A stretch of DNA of 64,000 nucleotides from Oscillospiraceae bacterium (GTDB lineage: Bacteria > Bacillota > Clostridia > Oscillospirales > Ruminococcaceae). The stretch lies in the NCBI GenBank assembly GCA_024404915.1, contig JAKSPJ010000007.1:62001-126000 (forward strand), read 5' to 3'. Shown here in pieces: positions 52,225 to 60,764 of this stretch. Numbering within the stretch: the stretch's first letter is position 1; every line of letters begins with the position of its first letter. The notes beneath the pieces are model-generated. The model worked only from the letters and a program-made list of their open reading frames with translations, had not been told where the DNA came from and did no database searches. The position numbers were made by a program, and so were the translations under genes.

Positions 52225-53634
52225 ATGGGAAAATCAAAGGGTATTATTAAAGGCGTTGTCATTACGGCAGCTGTCTGCGGCCTCGGTGCAGGCGGATGGT
52301 TTTTGTCCAAAAACCTCGGCGGCACGGTCACAAACAGAAGTGAAAAGGTATATGTTCAGAAGGTTTCCACCCTCAATACAGTGGATGGCGCAAACCTCTT
52401 CTCCACAAAATTTGCAGGTGTTATCGTTGCACAGAAAACAGTAGATGTCAAATATGATACTTCCAAAATAGTGGATGAAATTCTGGTCAGCAATGATGAT
52501 ATGGTTAAAAAAGGCGATAAGCTTCTGACCTACAATGTGGAATCCATCCAGCTGGATATTGAATCCGCACGGCTGGAAGTGGAACGCATGGAAAATGAAA
52601 TTGAAACGAACAATCTGGAAATCAAATCCCTGGAGGCAGAACGCCGCACCGCTGCCGGAGATGCGCAGGTTTCCTACACCACTAAAATTCTCTCCCTGCA
52701 AAGCAGCAATGCCCGCAATGAATACGACATCAAGACAAAGAATGTGGAAATCACCAAGCTGGAAAACACACTGAATAACGCATTTGTCACTGCCCCCATT
52801 GACGGCACCATCAAGAATCTGAAGGAGAACGATTCCAATGATATATATGCGGAAAATGCAGACGTACTCCTGCAGATTTCCGCAGAGGGCGATTACCGTG
52901 TCAAGGGCGTTTTCAATGAGCAGAACAGCGGCCAGATTTATCAGGGTGCAAAGGTCTTTCTGCACAGCCGCCTGGATGATACCTCTATCCGCGGCGAAAT
53001 CGATGAAATCGACACCACCCCCCAGACGAATGACAGCTTCAACATGTACGATTACGGCATGAATGACGAGCAGACCACATCCTCAAAATATGCATTCTAT
53101 GTTAAGCCTGACCATCTGGAGGGCTTTATGCTGGGCCAGCACATTCTCATTGAAATGGATAATGGTCAGGAGGACGAGGACCATAAGGAAGGTCTGTGGA
53201 TTTACAGCAATTTTGTTCTCTGGGACGGGAATAAGAACTATGTCTGGGCAAAGAACAGCCGTGACCAGATTGAAAAGCGCTATGTGGAAATCGGCGAAGT
53301 CGATGACGTCTATGGCGACTGCCAGATTCTGTCCGGCCTGGATGTGGAAGACTATATCGCATATCCCTCCGAGTATATTGAGGCAGGCATGACAACAACT
53401 ACCAATCAGTCTGACAAGGATATTCCGGAAAATGAAATCGGTGCAATGGACAGCATGAACGGCGGTATGATGACAGATGATATGTTCATGGATGAGATGT
53501 ATGACGAGGAAGGCAGCCTGATTGAAGGCGAAGAAATCCCTTCTGATGAAGACGGCACAGAAGAAGATCTTTACACAGAAGACAATTTTCCCACGGAAGA
53601 TCCCATTCAGCCGAAAGAAGAAACGGCAGAGTAA
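52225..53634 (+). CDS. Membrane fusion (adaptor) protein of a MacAB-like exporter, first copy
   Basis: The 469-residue protein has an N-terminal membrane anchor (IIKGVVITAAVCGLGAGGWFL), a lipoyl/barrel-sandwich half (KYDTSKIVDEILVSNDDMVKKGDKLLTYN), a long coiled-coil hairpin (residues about 115-185, SARLEVERMENEIETNNLEIKSLEAE...), the second lipoyl half (APIDGTIKNL) and a beta-barrel region. The last 60 residues are very acidic and Met/Glu/Asp-rich. It would couple the membrane permease to the cell-wall side, as YknX does in Bacillus. ATG at 52225 follows CGGAGGAA. It lies 17 bases before the ATPase gene. Confidence 0.85.
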   Translation: MGKSKGIIKGVVITAAVCGLGAGGWFLSKNLGGTVTNRSEKVYVQKVSTLNTVDGANLFSTKFAGVIVAQKTVDVKYDTSKIVDEILVSNDDMVKKGDKLLTYNVESIQLDIESARLEVERMENEIETNNLEIKSLEAERRTAAGDAQVSYTTKILSLQSSNARNEYDIKTKNVEITKLENTLNNAFVTAPIDGTIKNLKENDSNDIYAENADVLLQISAEGDYRVKGVFNEQNSGQIYQGAKVFLHSRLDDTSIRGEIDEIDTTPQTNDSFNMYDYGMNDEQTTSSKYAFYVKPDHLEGFMLGQHILIEMDNGQEDEDHKEGLWIYSNFVLWDGNKNYVWAKNSRDQIEKRYVEIGEVDDVYGDCQILSGLDVEDYIAYPSEYIEAGMTTTTNQSDKDIPENEIGAMDSMNGGMMTDDMFMDEMYDEEGSLIEGEEIPSDEDGTEEDLYTEDNFPTEDPIQPKEETAE

Positions 53635-53651
53635 CACAAAGGAGCATTCCA

Positions 53652-54395
53652 ATGGTTTTTGAAATCAAAAGTATATATAAGGACTATATGCAGGGAAAGG
53701 AAGCTGTTCCGGTACTGAAGGATATCAGCCTTTCTGTGGATGACGGAGAATATGTGGCGATTATGGGCCCTTCCGGTTCCGGTAAATCTACCCTGATGAA
53801 TATTATCGGCTGTCTGGACAAACAGACAAAGGGAGAGTTCTTTTTCGACGGAACAGATATTCTTGGATGCAATGACAAGGAGCTTTCTGACCTTCGCAAT
53901 AACAAAATCGGATTCGTATTCCAGAATTTCAATCTGCTCCCCAGACAGTCCGCCCTGGAAAATGTGGAACTGCCGCTGCTCTATGCAGGTGTGCCGAAAA
54001 AAGAGCGCAGAGAGCGTGCCATTGCAGCGCTGAAACGTGTCAGCCTGGAAGATAGAATGGAGTTCAAGCCCACACAGCTCTCAGGCGGTCAGAAGCAGCG
54101 TGTGGCAATTGCCCGTGCCATTGTGAATCGCCCCCGTCTGCTGCTGGCAGATGAGCCGACCGGCGCACTGGATACCAAATCCGGCGACCAGGTCATGGAG
54201 CTGTTCAAGGAACTGAATGAAGAAGGCATGACTATTGTAATGATTACACACGAGCCTGCCATTGCAGAATGTGCAAAGCGCATCATGTATATCCGTGACG
54301 GTCAGCTGTTTTCCGGCGCTTTCAATACAAGAAACGGTGCGGCTGCACCGGTACAAACACCGCAGCCACCTGCGGAGGAAGCTGAAACAACATGA
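53652..54395 (+). CDS. ABC transporter ATP-binding protein (MacB/LolD type)
   Basis: This 247-residue ATPase belongs to the FtsE/LolD/MacB group. It has Walker A GPSGSGKSTL (residues 40-49), the Q-loop FQNFNLLPRQSALENVELPLLYAG, signature LSGGQKQRVAIARAI, Walker B LLLADEPTGALD and the switch His in MITHEPA. It powers the FtsX-type permease encoded two genes later. ATG at 53652 follows AAAGGAG. It overlaps the second adaptor gene by four bases. Confidence 0.95.
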   Translation: MVFEIKSIYKDYMQGKEAVPVLKDISLSVDDGEYVAIMGPSGSGKSTLMNIIGCLDKQTKGEFFFDGTDILGCNDKELSDLRNNKIGFVFQNFNLLPRQSALENVELPLLYAGVPKKERRERAIAALKRVSLEDRMEFKPTQLSGGQKQRVAIARAIVNRPRLLLADEPTGALDTKSGDQVMELFKELNEEGMTIVMITHEPAIAECAKRIMYIRDGQLFSGAFNTRNGAAAPVQTPQPPAEEAETT

Positions 54396-56137
54396 AGAAA
54401 TTTATTATTTTTTTACTGTGTGCGGCAATCATCAGCGGCGGTGCATATGGAGGATACCGTTATTACGATAAACAGCGCAACGCAAAAAAAATTGTCGATG
54501 TTGTCCCGGTCAGTCTCATGGCACAGCCGGCTGATATGTTTATGTACTCCGGAAATGACTTCGAGGGTAATATCAGTGCAGCAAATGCACAGAGAGTATA
54601 TGTAGATACGGCAAAGCTTGTACAGAAAGTCTGTGTAAAAAAAGGACAGAAAGTACATAAGGGCGATGTCATTCTGGAATATGATATGACCGTTGTGGAA
54701 CTGGAATTAAAACAAAAGGAAGCACAGGTTCTGATGGCGGAACAGGATTTAAAGATGGCAAAAAAAGAGCTTGCTCATCTGCGGACACTGCGCCCCTCTG
54801 AGGAAATGCCGCTTCCGGATGAGCCCTACTATCCGGATGAACCCGATGAACCGGATTACCCGGATGAACCGGACATTCCCGAGGAACCGATTGCAACTGT
54901 TACGGAATTAGGCGCAGCCTTTACACCCCTCTCCGGAAACGGCACACCGGAAGATCCCTTTGTCATCCCCTGTAATCTGGAAACGGTTGTTCACCGTCCC
55001 TTCATGGCAGCAATCGCTTCCGGTAATTTTACAGCGCAGCTGCCGGTTTACGATGAAGATTCCAATTTCCTGTATATGTGGCAGATTACCGGCGGCAGTA
55101 TCAGCATGGCGGAAGCCGATGACTGGGCTGTTGCTGACGGTCTTATCATAGATCAGGAAAACGGCACTGTTTCCCTGCAGCCCAACAGCGGGACCCTGCA
55201 CGGTCAGCTTTTCTTCTCTCTCCCACGCAGCCTGACAGAATCCGATCCTCCGGAGGATTTCGGTGATGCAAATGATTACATGGACGATTTCTTCAGTGGC
55301 CCGGACAATTATGACGATGCAGCAACGCCGGACTATGGTGACAATTACATGTATTCCCGAAAGGAACTGGAAAGAATCATCAAAGAACAGGAAGGCACCA
55401 TCAAGACGATGGAAATAGAGCTGAAATCTGCACAGCTTGCCTATGAAACAGCCCAGAAGCAAAAGAGCGAGGGCAAGGTCACTGCTGAAATAGACGGTGT
55501 AGTGAAAAAAATCGGCAAGGCGGCAGATGAAGCGGAAGAGGAACAAACAGAAGAGGAAGATCCTTTTGCAGAGCCGGACCCGGATGAGAATGTATTTGCA
55601 ATCATTGAAGGGGAAGGAGGCGTCGAGGTAACAGTTCAGGCCCCTGAGATGACACTGCCCCAGCTTCAGCCTGGCACAAAGCTGAATATCATGTCCTATG
55701 AAAATGGTGCAACCTGCTCTGCAGTTGTAACCTCCATTGATGAAGAGCCCAAGTCCTACAGTTCCTATAACTGGGGAAGCAACCCACAGAATTCTACCTA
55801 TCAGCTTCATGCAACATTGAAAAAGCCGGAGCGATTCACCATCGGAAGCTGGGTAAGCGTTTCCATTCAGGAAAGCAGTGATGATGAGAAAAAGAATTCT
55901 GTGTTCATGCCGCTTCACTATGTGCGGCGTGACGGCGGCGATTACTACATTATGAAGGCTGATGAAAATGACTGTCTGGTAAAACAATACGTCAGTGTCG
56001 GCCAGATTCTTTATGGCTATTATATCGAGGTCACCGGCGGTATGAGTATGAGCGACCGTATCTGCTTCCCTTATGGCAACGACGTCAAAGAGGGCATACG
56101 CACACAGGATTCCTCAGAAGTCCTGTATCCAAGCTAA
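54392..56137 (+). CDS. Second adaptor (membrane fusion) protein with a large acidic insertion
   Basis: The 581-residue protein has an N-terminal membrane anchor (FIIFLLCAAIISGGAYGGYRYY), a lipoyl half (VDTAKLVQKVCVKKGQKVHKGDVILEYD), a short first helix, then an insertion: a Pro/Asp/Glu repeat (YYPDEPDEPDYPDEPDIPEEP, residues about 145-170) and a beta-rich stretch (about 175-300). The second helix (RKELERIIKEQEGTIKTMEIELKSAQLAYETAQK) and second lipoyl half (VTAEIDGVVKKIG) follow. The insertion replaces the tip of the coiled-coil hairpin. It is translationally coupled to the ATPase (ATGA overlap) and 19 bases before the permease. Two different adaptors in one operon suggest a mixed adaptor ring. 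Confidence 0.8.
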   Translation: MKKFIIFLLCAAIISGGAYGGYRYYDKQRNAKKIVDVVPVSLMAQPADMFMYSGNDFEGNISAANAQRVYVDTAKLVQKVCVKKGQKVHKGDVILEYDMTVVELELKQKEAQVLMAEQDLKMAKKELAHLRTLRPSEEMPLPDEPYYPDEPDEPDYPDEPDIPEEPIATVTELGAAFTPLSGNGTPEDPFVIPCNLETVVHRPFMAAIASGNFTAQLPVYDEDSNFLYMWQITGGSISMAEADDWAVADGLIIDQENGTVSLQPNSGTLHGQLFFSLPRSLTESDPPEDFGDANDYMDDFFSGPDNYDDAATPDYGDNYMYSRKELERIIKEQEGTIKTMEIELKSAQLAYETAQKQKSEGKVTAEIDGVVKKIGKAADEAEEEQTEEEDPFAEPDPDENVFAIIEGEGGVEVTVQAPEMTLPQLQPGTKLNIMSYENGATCSAVVTSIDEEPKSYSSYNWGSNPQNSTYQLHATLKKPERFTIGSWVSVSIQESSDDEKKNSVFMPLHYVRRDGGDYYIMKADENDCLVKQYVSVGQILYGYYIEVTGGMSMSDRICFPYGNDVKEGIRTQDSSEVLYPS

Positions 56138-56156
56138 AGGGAAGGAGGAAACAACT

Positions 56157-57440
56157 TTGTTTGAAAATATCAGACTATCTCTGAAAGGCATCTTGTCCCA
56201 CAAAATCCGTTCATTCCTGACCATGCTGGGTATTATCATCGGTATTGCGGCAATCATTGCTATTGTATCCACAATCAACGGCACAAATGAGCAGATTAAA
56301 AAGAATCTGATTGGTGCAGGCAAGAACAGTGTCACCATTCAGCTGCAGCAGGGAGAATGGGCTGCAGATTTCTCCTGGGAAGCACCGCCAAGCAATATCC
56401 GCATGGCAACAGAACAGCAGAAACAACGCATTCTGGATCTGAAGGAAGTGGAAAGCTGCACACTGCTCCGTACACGCAGCAATCTCCAGAATCTGTTTTA
56501 TCTGAACCAGATGATGGAAGGTGCAGCAGTCTACGGCATTGACGAAGACGGCCTGGAAACCATGGGATATGATATTTCTCAGGGTATGGCATTCACAGAA
56601 GAACAGTACCATGATTTCTCCAAGGTGGCATTGATTGACAATACACTTGCAAGAGGCTTTTTCAGCGGTGAATCCCCGATTGGCAAAATCATTGACATCT
56701 GCGGCGAACCCTTCACCATCATCGGTGTAGTCACTTATCGCTCTGACTTTGAACCCACCATTAACACCGTAGAAGACTTCTACACATTCAACCAGGACCA
56801 GGGCGGAAAAATCCTGATTCCTACAGAAGACTGGCCCATCTGTTTCCGTTACGATGAACCCCAGAACCTCTGTATGATTCGTGCAAAAGATACGGACAGC
56901 ATGACAATGGCAGGCAAAAAGGCAGCAGATATTCTGAATGAGAACGTAAAAATCAGCGTCAACGCTGATGAACCGGAAATGGCTGCCTCCAAGATGGAAT
57001 ACAAGAGTGACAACCTTCTGGAACAGGCAAAAGCATTGCAGGATTTGTCACAGTCCACCAACAGCATGCTGATCTGGATTGCAAGTATTTCCCTTCTGGT
57101 AGGCGGTATCGGCGTTATGAATATCATGTTGGTATCTGTTACGGAGCGTACCCGTGAGATTGGTTTAAAGAAGGCACTGGGTGCAAGGAAACGTGCCATC
57201 CTCGGACAATTCCTGACAGAAGCAGTCGTACTCACCAGTATCGGCGGCTGTATCGGAGTCATAACGGGAATTGGGCTGTCGCAGGTCATCGCCCGTGTTG
57301 CTGAAGTACCGGTTTCCATTTCCACCACTGCAATCGGCATTTCAGTCATTTTCTCCATGGTTGTCGGTATTGTATTCGGTCTGATTCCATCCATCAAGGC
57401 CGCAAATCTCAATCCGATTGATGCCCTGCGCTATGAATAA
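56157..57440 (+). CDS. MacB-like FtsX-domain ABC permease
   Basis: The 427-residue permease has the MacB layout: one N-terminal membrane helix (FLTMLGIIIGIAAIIAIVSTI, about residues 20-42), an extracytoplasmic domain of about 240 residues (45-285), and three C-terminal helices with the FtsX core (SLLVGGIGVMNIMLVSVTERTREIGLKKALGARKRAI). The start is TTG at 56157 with GGAGG nine bases upstream. No separate outer-membrane factor is expected in this Gram-positive. The exported substrate (peptide, antibiotic or lipid) is unknown. Confidence 0.92.
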   Translation: MFENIRLSLKGILSHKIRSFLTMLGIIIGIAAIIAIVSTINGTNEQIKKNLIGAGKNSVTIQLQQGEWAADFSWEAPPSNIRMATEQQKQRILDLKEVESCTLLRTRSNLQNLFYLNQMMEGAAVYGIDEDGLETMGYDISQGMAFTEEQYHDFSKVALIDNTLARGFFSGESPIGKIIDICGEPFTIIGVVTYRSDFEPTINTVEDFYTFNQDQGGKILIPTEDWPICFRYDEPQNLCMIRAKDTDSMTMAGKKAADILNENVKISVNADEPEMAASKMEYKSDNLLEQAKALQDLSQSTNSMLIWIASISLLVGGIGVMNIMLVSVTERTREIGLKKALGARKRAILGQFLTEAVVLTSIGGCIGVITGIGLSQVIARVAEVPVSISTTAIGISVIFSMVVGIVFGLIPSIKAANLNPIDALRYE

Positions 57441-57461
57441 GAAAAATATTCTGAGACAAAC

Positions 57462-57496
57462 AAAAACAGCAGTTCGTTATGAACTGCTGTTTTTTT
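57462..57496 (+). terminator. Terminator after the exporter operon, bidirectional
   Basis: AAAAACAGCAGTTC (57462-57475) pairs perfectly with GAACTGCTGTTTTT (57481-57494), followed by more Ts; the A run makes it usable for the converging lipoprotein gene too. Confidence 0.95.
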
Positions 57497-57524
57497 GCAT
57501 ATATTCTGAATGATGGTGTCCCGC

Positions 57525-58154
57525 TTATCCAAACAGATAAGTACCTGCCTCTGTTTTCAGCATCAGAATCTCACTGCCCGTCACAATCGGGATTGCTTCC
57601 TCATCCCCTTCATACAGCGCATACAGTGTAAACTTGATATCCTTAATTTCATCGGCATCCTCTTTGCACTGTTCCACAAATGCCTCATCAAATACACCGC
57701 CGGAAACATACGCATCAAAGAAATTATTCAGCTCATCCTCCGTCAGCTCTGTTTCTTCTGCCACCAGCTCCGTCAGATGCCAGCTGTCATAGCCGTCCTC
57801 ATCAAATCTGCTGCACAGGGAGTCAAATGCAGTTTCCAAGGTCATTTCCCGCTCTTTCAGATATTCTGCATATACCTCCACATAGGGGGGATAAACCGTT
57901 TCCTCGTAACCTGCATAGCGGTGCTGTTCAATGGCTGTAAAATAGGTCTTCAGGCATTCGCTGATTTCTTCATCAAAGCCCTCCGGTGTCTGCATCACCA
58001 ATCCGGAAGCAGCATCGCTTTCCTTTGCAGCAGATGACTCAGAAACAGATTCACTGCCATCCTTTTCACCGTTCTCTGTCACTGCCGGAGATGCACCACA
58101 GGCTGTCAGCGCAAGCAGTGCCAGGCACTCAGATATAATTGCAAGCTTTTTCAT
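57525..58154 (-). CDS. Lipoprotein of unknown function, copy A
   Basis: The 209-residue lipoprotein has signal peptide and lipobox LALLALTACG (Cys19). An acidic Ser/Glu linker follows, then a conserved-looking helical region ISECLKTYFTAIEQHRYAGYEETVYPPYVEVYAEYLKE that resembles the matching region of the next gene. Function not recognised. It is 10 bases after copy B and shares its orientation. Confidence 0.8.
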   Translation of the reverse strand: MKKLAIISECLALLALTACGASPAVTENGEKDGSESVSESSAAKESDAASGLVMQTPEGFDEEISECLKTYFTAIEQHRYAGYEETVYPPYVEVYAEYLKEREMTLETAFDSLCSRFDEDGYDSWHLTELVAEETELTEDELNNFFDAYVSGGVFDEAFVEQCKEDADEIKDIKFTLYALYEGDEEAIPIVTGSEILMLKTEAGTYLFG

Positions 58155-58164
58155 ATTCCATACC

Positions 58165-58806
58165 TCACGAATAAATCAGATACCACTGCCCCTTATATTG
58201 CAGTGCATACAAATACTCATCCGCCATAACCGTATTGGTTTCGCCAATATAACCGGTGTCCTTTCCCGCCAGATAACGAGTGATTTTCAATTCCAGCATT
58301 GCTGACAGTCCTTCAGATACTTTCTCCTTTCCCATATCAGAAGCCAGGTCATCCAGCATATTTTTCAAGGCATCTCTGTTTGGGGAAAGGTTATCCTCCG
58401 AAATCAAATCTGTCACATCAATCAGTGAATAAGCAAATTCACCGCCATAGTAATCCTGGATTGCCGCCCTGGTGTTATCCAGAATATCCTGGTCTGTAAA
58501 CTCATTATTGTACAAAGAAGTCAGTTCAAATTCATGATAAAGCGGAAACAGCAGCGATGAAAACTCTGCCGCATCTGCATCCTGTATCGCATGATAATAA
58601 GAAGAAATCGTCTTCAGTAAAGCAGGATCATTCAAAAAACGATTGTCATACTGCATCGGCACAGCATAATTCTTATCCACGATTACCGTTGCGCCATACG
58701 GCATTTCATCTTCTGTCACAACCTCCGCCTGATTATTTTCACCACAGGCAGACAGACCTGAACACAATAACATGGCGGCACAACACAACGATACAAACTT
58801 TCTCAT
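58165..58806 (-). CDS. Lipoprotein of unknown function, copy B
   Basis: The 213-residue lipoprotein has lipobox LCSGLSACG (Cys21). The body contains PALLKTISSYYHAIQDADAAEFSSLLFPLYHEFELTSLY, similar in pattern to copy A (LKTYFTAIEQHRYAGYEETVYPPYVEVY), and ends GQWYLIYS like the end of an NTF2-like fold. It is six bases after the ABC-F gene and may be co-transcribed with it. Confidence 0.8.
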   Translation of the reverse strand: MRKFVSLCCAAMLLCSGLSACGENNQAEVVTEDEMPYGATVIVDKNYAVPMQYDNRFLNDPALLKTISSYYHAIQDADAAEFSSLLFPLYHEFELTSLYNNEFTDQDILDNTRAAIQDYYGGEFAYSLIDVTDLISEDNLSPNRDALKNMLDDLASDMGKEKVSEGLSAMLELKITRYLAGKDTGYIGETNTVMADEYLYALQYKGQWYLIYS

Positions 58807-58812
58807 ACCCTA

Positions 58813-60729
58813 TCATTCCTCCAGCATAATCAGCTGCTCCAGCAAATCGTCCTGCAGCTGCCGTATTTCCTCCAGGCGATTGCAGACAGCCTGCATTTTC
58901 TCGTAATCAGAAGCAACTGCTTCATCCGTCAGAGAATTCTGCAGTTGCTCCTGCTCCTCCTGCAGATTGTCCATTTCCTGCTCAATACGCTTCTGCTCTG
59001 CACGGCGTTTCGCATCCTGTGCACGCTGCTCTTTTGAACGATAATTACTCTTCTTTTCCTCAGCTGCTTTCCGCATTTTCTCCTCTGCAGCAGCAGCCTG
59101 CTCTGTTTCAATGCGTCTGCGAATCTGCTCCTGATATGCAGAAAAACTGCCCTTGAACCGCTCCAGCGTTCCATTTTCCATCACAAACAGATTGTCCGCT
59201 ATGCGCTCCAGCAGATAGCGGTCATGGCTGACAAATAGAATTGTGCCGTCAAAATCCGCAAGTGCCTGCTCCAGAATCTCTTTGGTTGCCAGGTCCAGAT
59301 GATTGGTAGGCTCGTCCAGAAGAAGCACATTGCCATGTTCCATCATGAGAATGGCAAAGCACAGTTTTGCCCTTTCTCCGCCGGAAATCACACCCGTTTC
59401 TTTGAAAACATTTTCCCCTGTAAGCCGAACCTGTCCCAAGAGGCTGCGCACTTCATAGTCGCTCAGCGTTGCATAGCGGTCATGCAGTTCGTCAAATACA
59501 GTGGCGTAGGGATTCAGGCTTTCGCTCTCCTGCTCGAAACATCCAAGACGTGTCCCTGCAGCCCAGCGGACTGTTCCCTTGTGGGGCAGAATATTCCGCA
59601 GTACCTTCAGCAATGTGGATTTTCCTGCGCCATTTTCGCCAACAATACCGATTTTCTCACCCCGGCGGACCGTAAAAGAAATCTGGTCCATCAGCGTTTT
59701 CTGTGCTGTGCCTTTTCCCACTGTCAGGTCAATATTCTTCACTTCCAGCAAATCAATCGGCGGCACAACCGAATAGGTAAACTGCAGTCTCGCCGTTTTT
59801 GCAGCAGAAAAGGGCTTGTCAATGCGCTCGATTTTTTCCAGCTGCTTTTCACGGGACTTCGCTGATTTTGCCGTAGATGCACGCACTTTGTTTCTTGCAA
59901 TATAGTCTTCCAGCTTCGCAATTTCCCTTTGCTGTGCCTCATATTCCTTCTGTTGTCTTTCACGGGACTCTGCACGCAGCTTTGTAAAAGCAGTATAATT
60001 GCCCTTATAGCGTGTCAGCTCTCCATGTTCCAGCTCACAGATTGAAGTACAGAGGCGATCCAGAAAATAGCGGTCGTGGCTGACAATCAGCAGCGCACCT
60101 CTCCAGGATTTCAGGTAATCCTCCAGCCATCCCACCGTCTGAAAATCCAAATGGTTTGTAGGCTCATCCAGAATCAGCAGATCGGGGGCTTCCAGCAGAA
60201 GCTTGCACAGCGCAAGCCGTGTTTTTTCTCCGCCGGAAAATCCGGAGATACTTCTTGAAAAATCAGCCTCTGAAAAGCCCATGCCAAATAAAACCGTACG
60301 AATCCGCACATCTGTAGTATAGCCCTCATTGGTTTCAAAATACGCCGCTAATCTCGTGTATTCTTCTGATTCCTCTTCTGTAAGGCCCTGTTCCATTTTC
60401 TGCTCTAACTGCAGCATTGTATCCCTGGCGGCATGCAGCGATGCAAATGCGTTGTTCATTTCTTCCAGAACCGTTTTACTGCCATCCAGTCCTGCATTCT
60501 GTGCCAGATATCCGATTCTCAGATTAGTCGCACGGGCTATGGCAGGTTCATCGTGTTCGTATGCATCCGGCAATTCCTGCTCTGTAAGGATGCGGAGAAA
60601 GGTACTTTTTCCGCATCCATTGTCTCCCACAAGTCCGATTCTGTCCTGATTTTCAATGGTCAATGACAGCGAGCGAAGAACATGATGGTCCTGATAGAAT
60701 TTATGTATTCCATTGCATGAAATCAGCAT
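58813..60729 (-). CDS. ABC-F family ATPase
   Basis: ABC-F proteins act on the ribosome (translation factors or antibiotic protection), not as transporters. The 638-residue protein has two ATPase domains without membrane segments: GLVGDNGCGKST, FSGGEKTRLALCKLLL and LLILDEPTNHLD in the first; GIVGENGAGKST, SGGERAKLCFAILMM and VLLLDEPTNHLD in the second. Between them is the ABC-F linker (residues about 240-320) rich in Arg/Lys/Glu. A C-terminal coiled coil (about 540-638) is of the Uup/YfmR/YdiF kind. Whether it gives drug resistance cannot be told. Confidence 0.93.
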   Translation of the reverse strand: MLISCNGIHKFYQDHHVLRSLSLTIENQDRIGLVGDNGCGKSTFLRILTEQELPDAYEHDEPAIARATNLRIGYLAQNAGLDGSKTVLEEMNNAFASLHAARDTMLQLEQKMEQGLTEEESEEYTRLAAYFETNEGYTTDVRIRTVLFGMGFSEADFSRSISGFSGGEKTRLALCKLLLEAPDLLILDEPTNHLDFQTVGWLEDYLKSWRGALLIVSHDRYFLDRLCTSICELEHGELTRYKGNYTAFTKLRAESRERQQKEYEAQQREIAKLEDYIARNKVRASTAKSAKSREKQLEKIERIDKPFSAAKTARLQFTYSVVPPIDLLEVKNIDLTVGKGTAQKTLMDQISFTVRRGEKIGIVGENGAGKSTLLKVLRNILPHKGTVRWAAGTRLGCFEQESESLNPYATVFDELHDRYATLSDYEVRSLLGQVRLTGENVFKETGVISGGERAKLCFAILMMEHGNVLLLDEPTNHLDLATKEILEQALADFDGTILFVSHDRYLLERIADNLFVMENGTLERFKGSFSAYQEQIRRRIETEQAAAAEEKMRKAAEEKKSNYRSKEQRAQDAKRRAEQKRIEQEMDNLQEEQEQLQNSLTDEAVASDYEKMQAVCNRLEEIRQLQDDLLEQLIMLEE

Positions 60730-60764
60730 ATGGCTCCTCCAAGTGATTAATACAGGCGAAAGGC

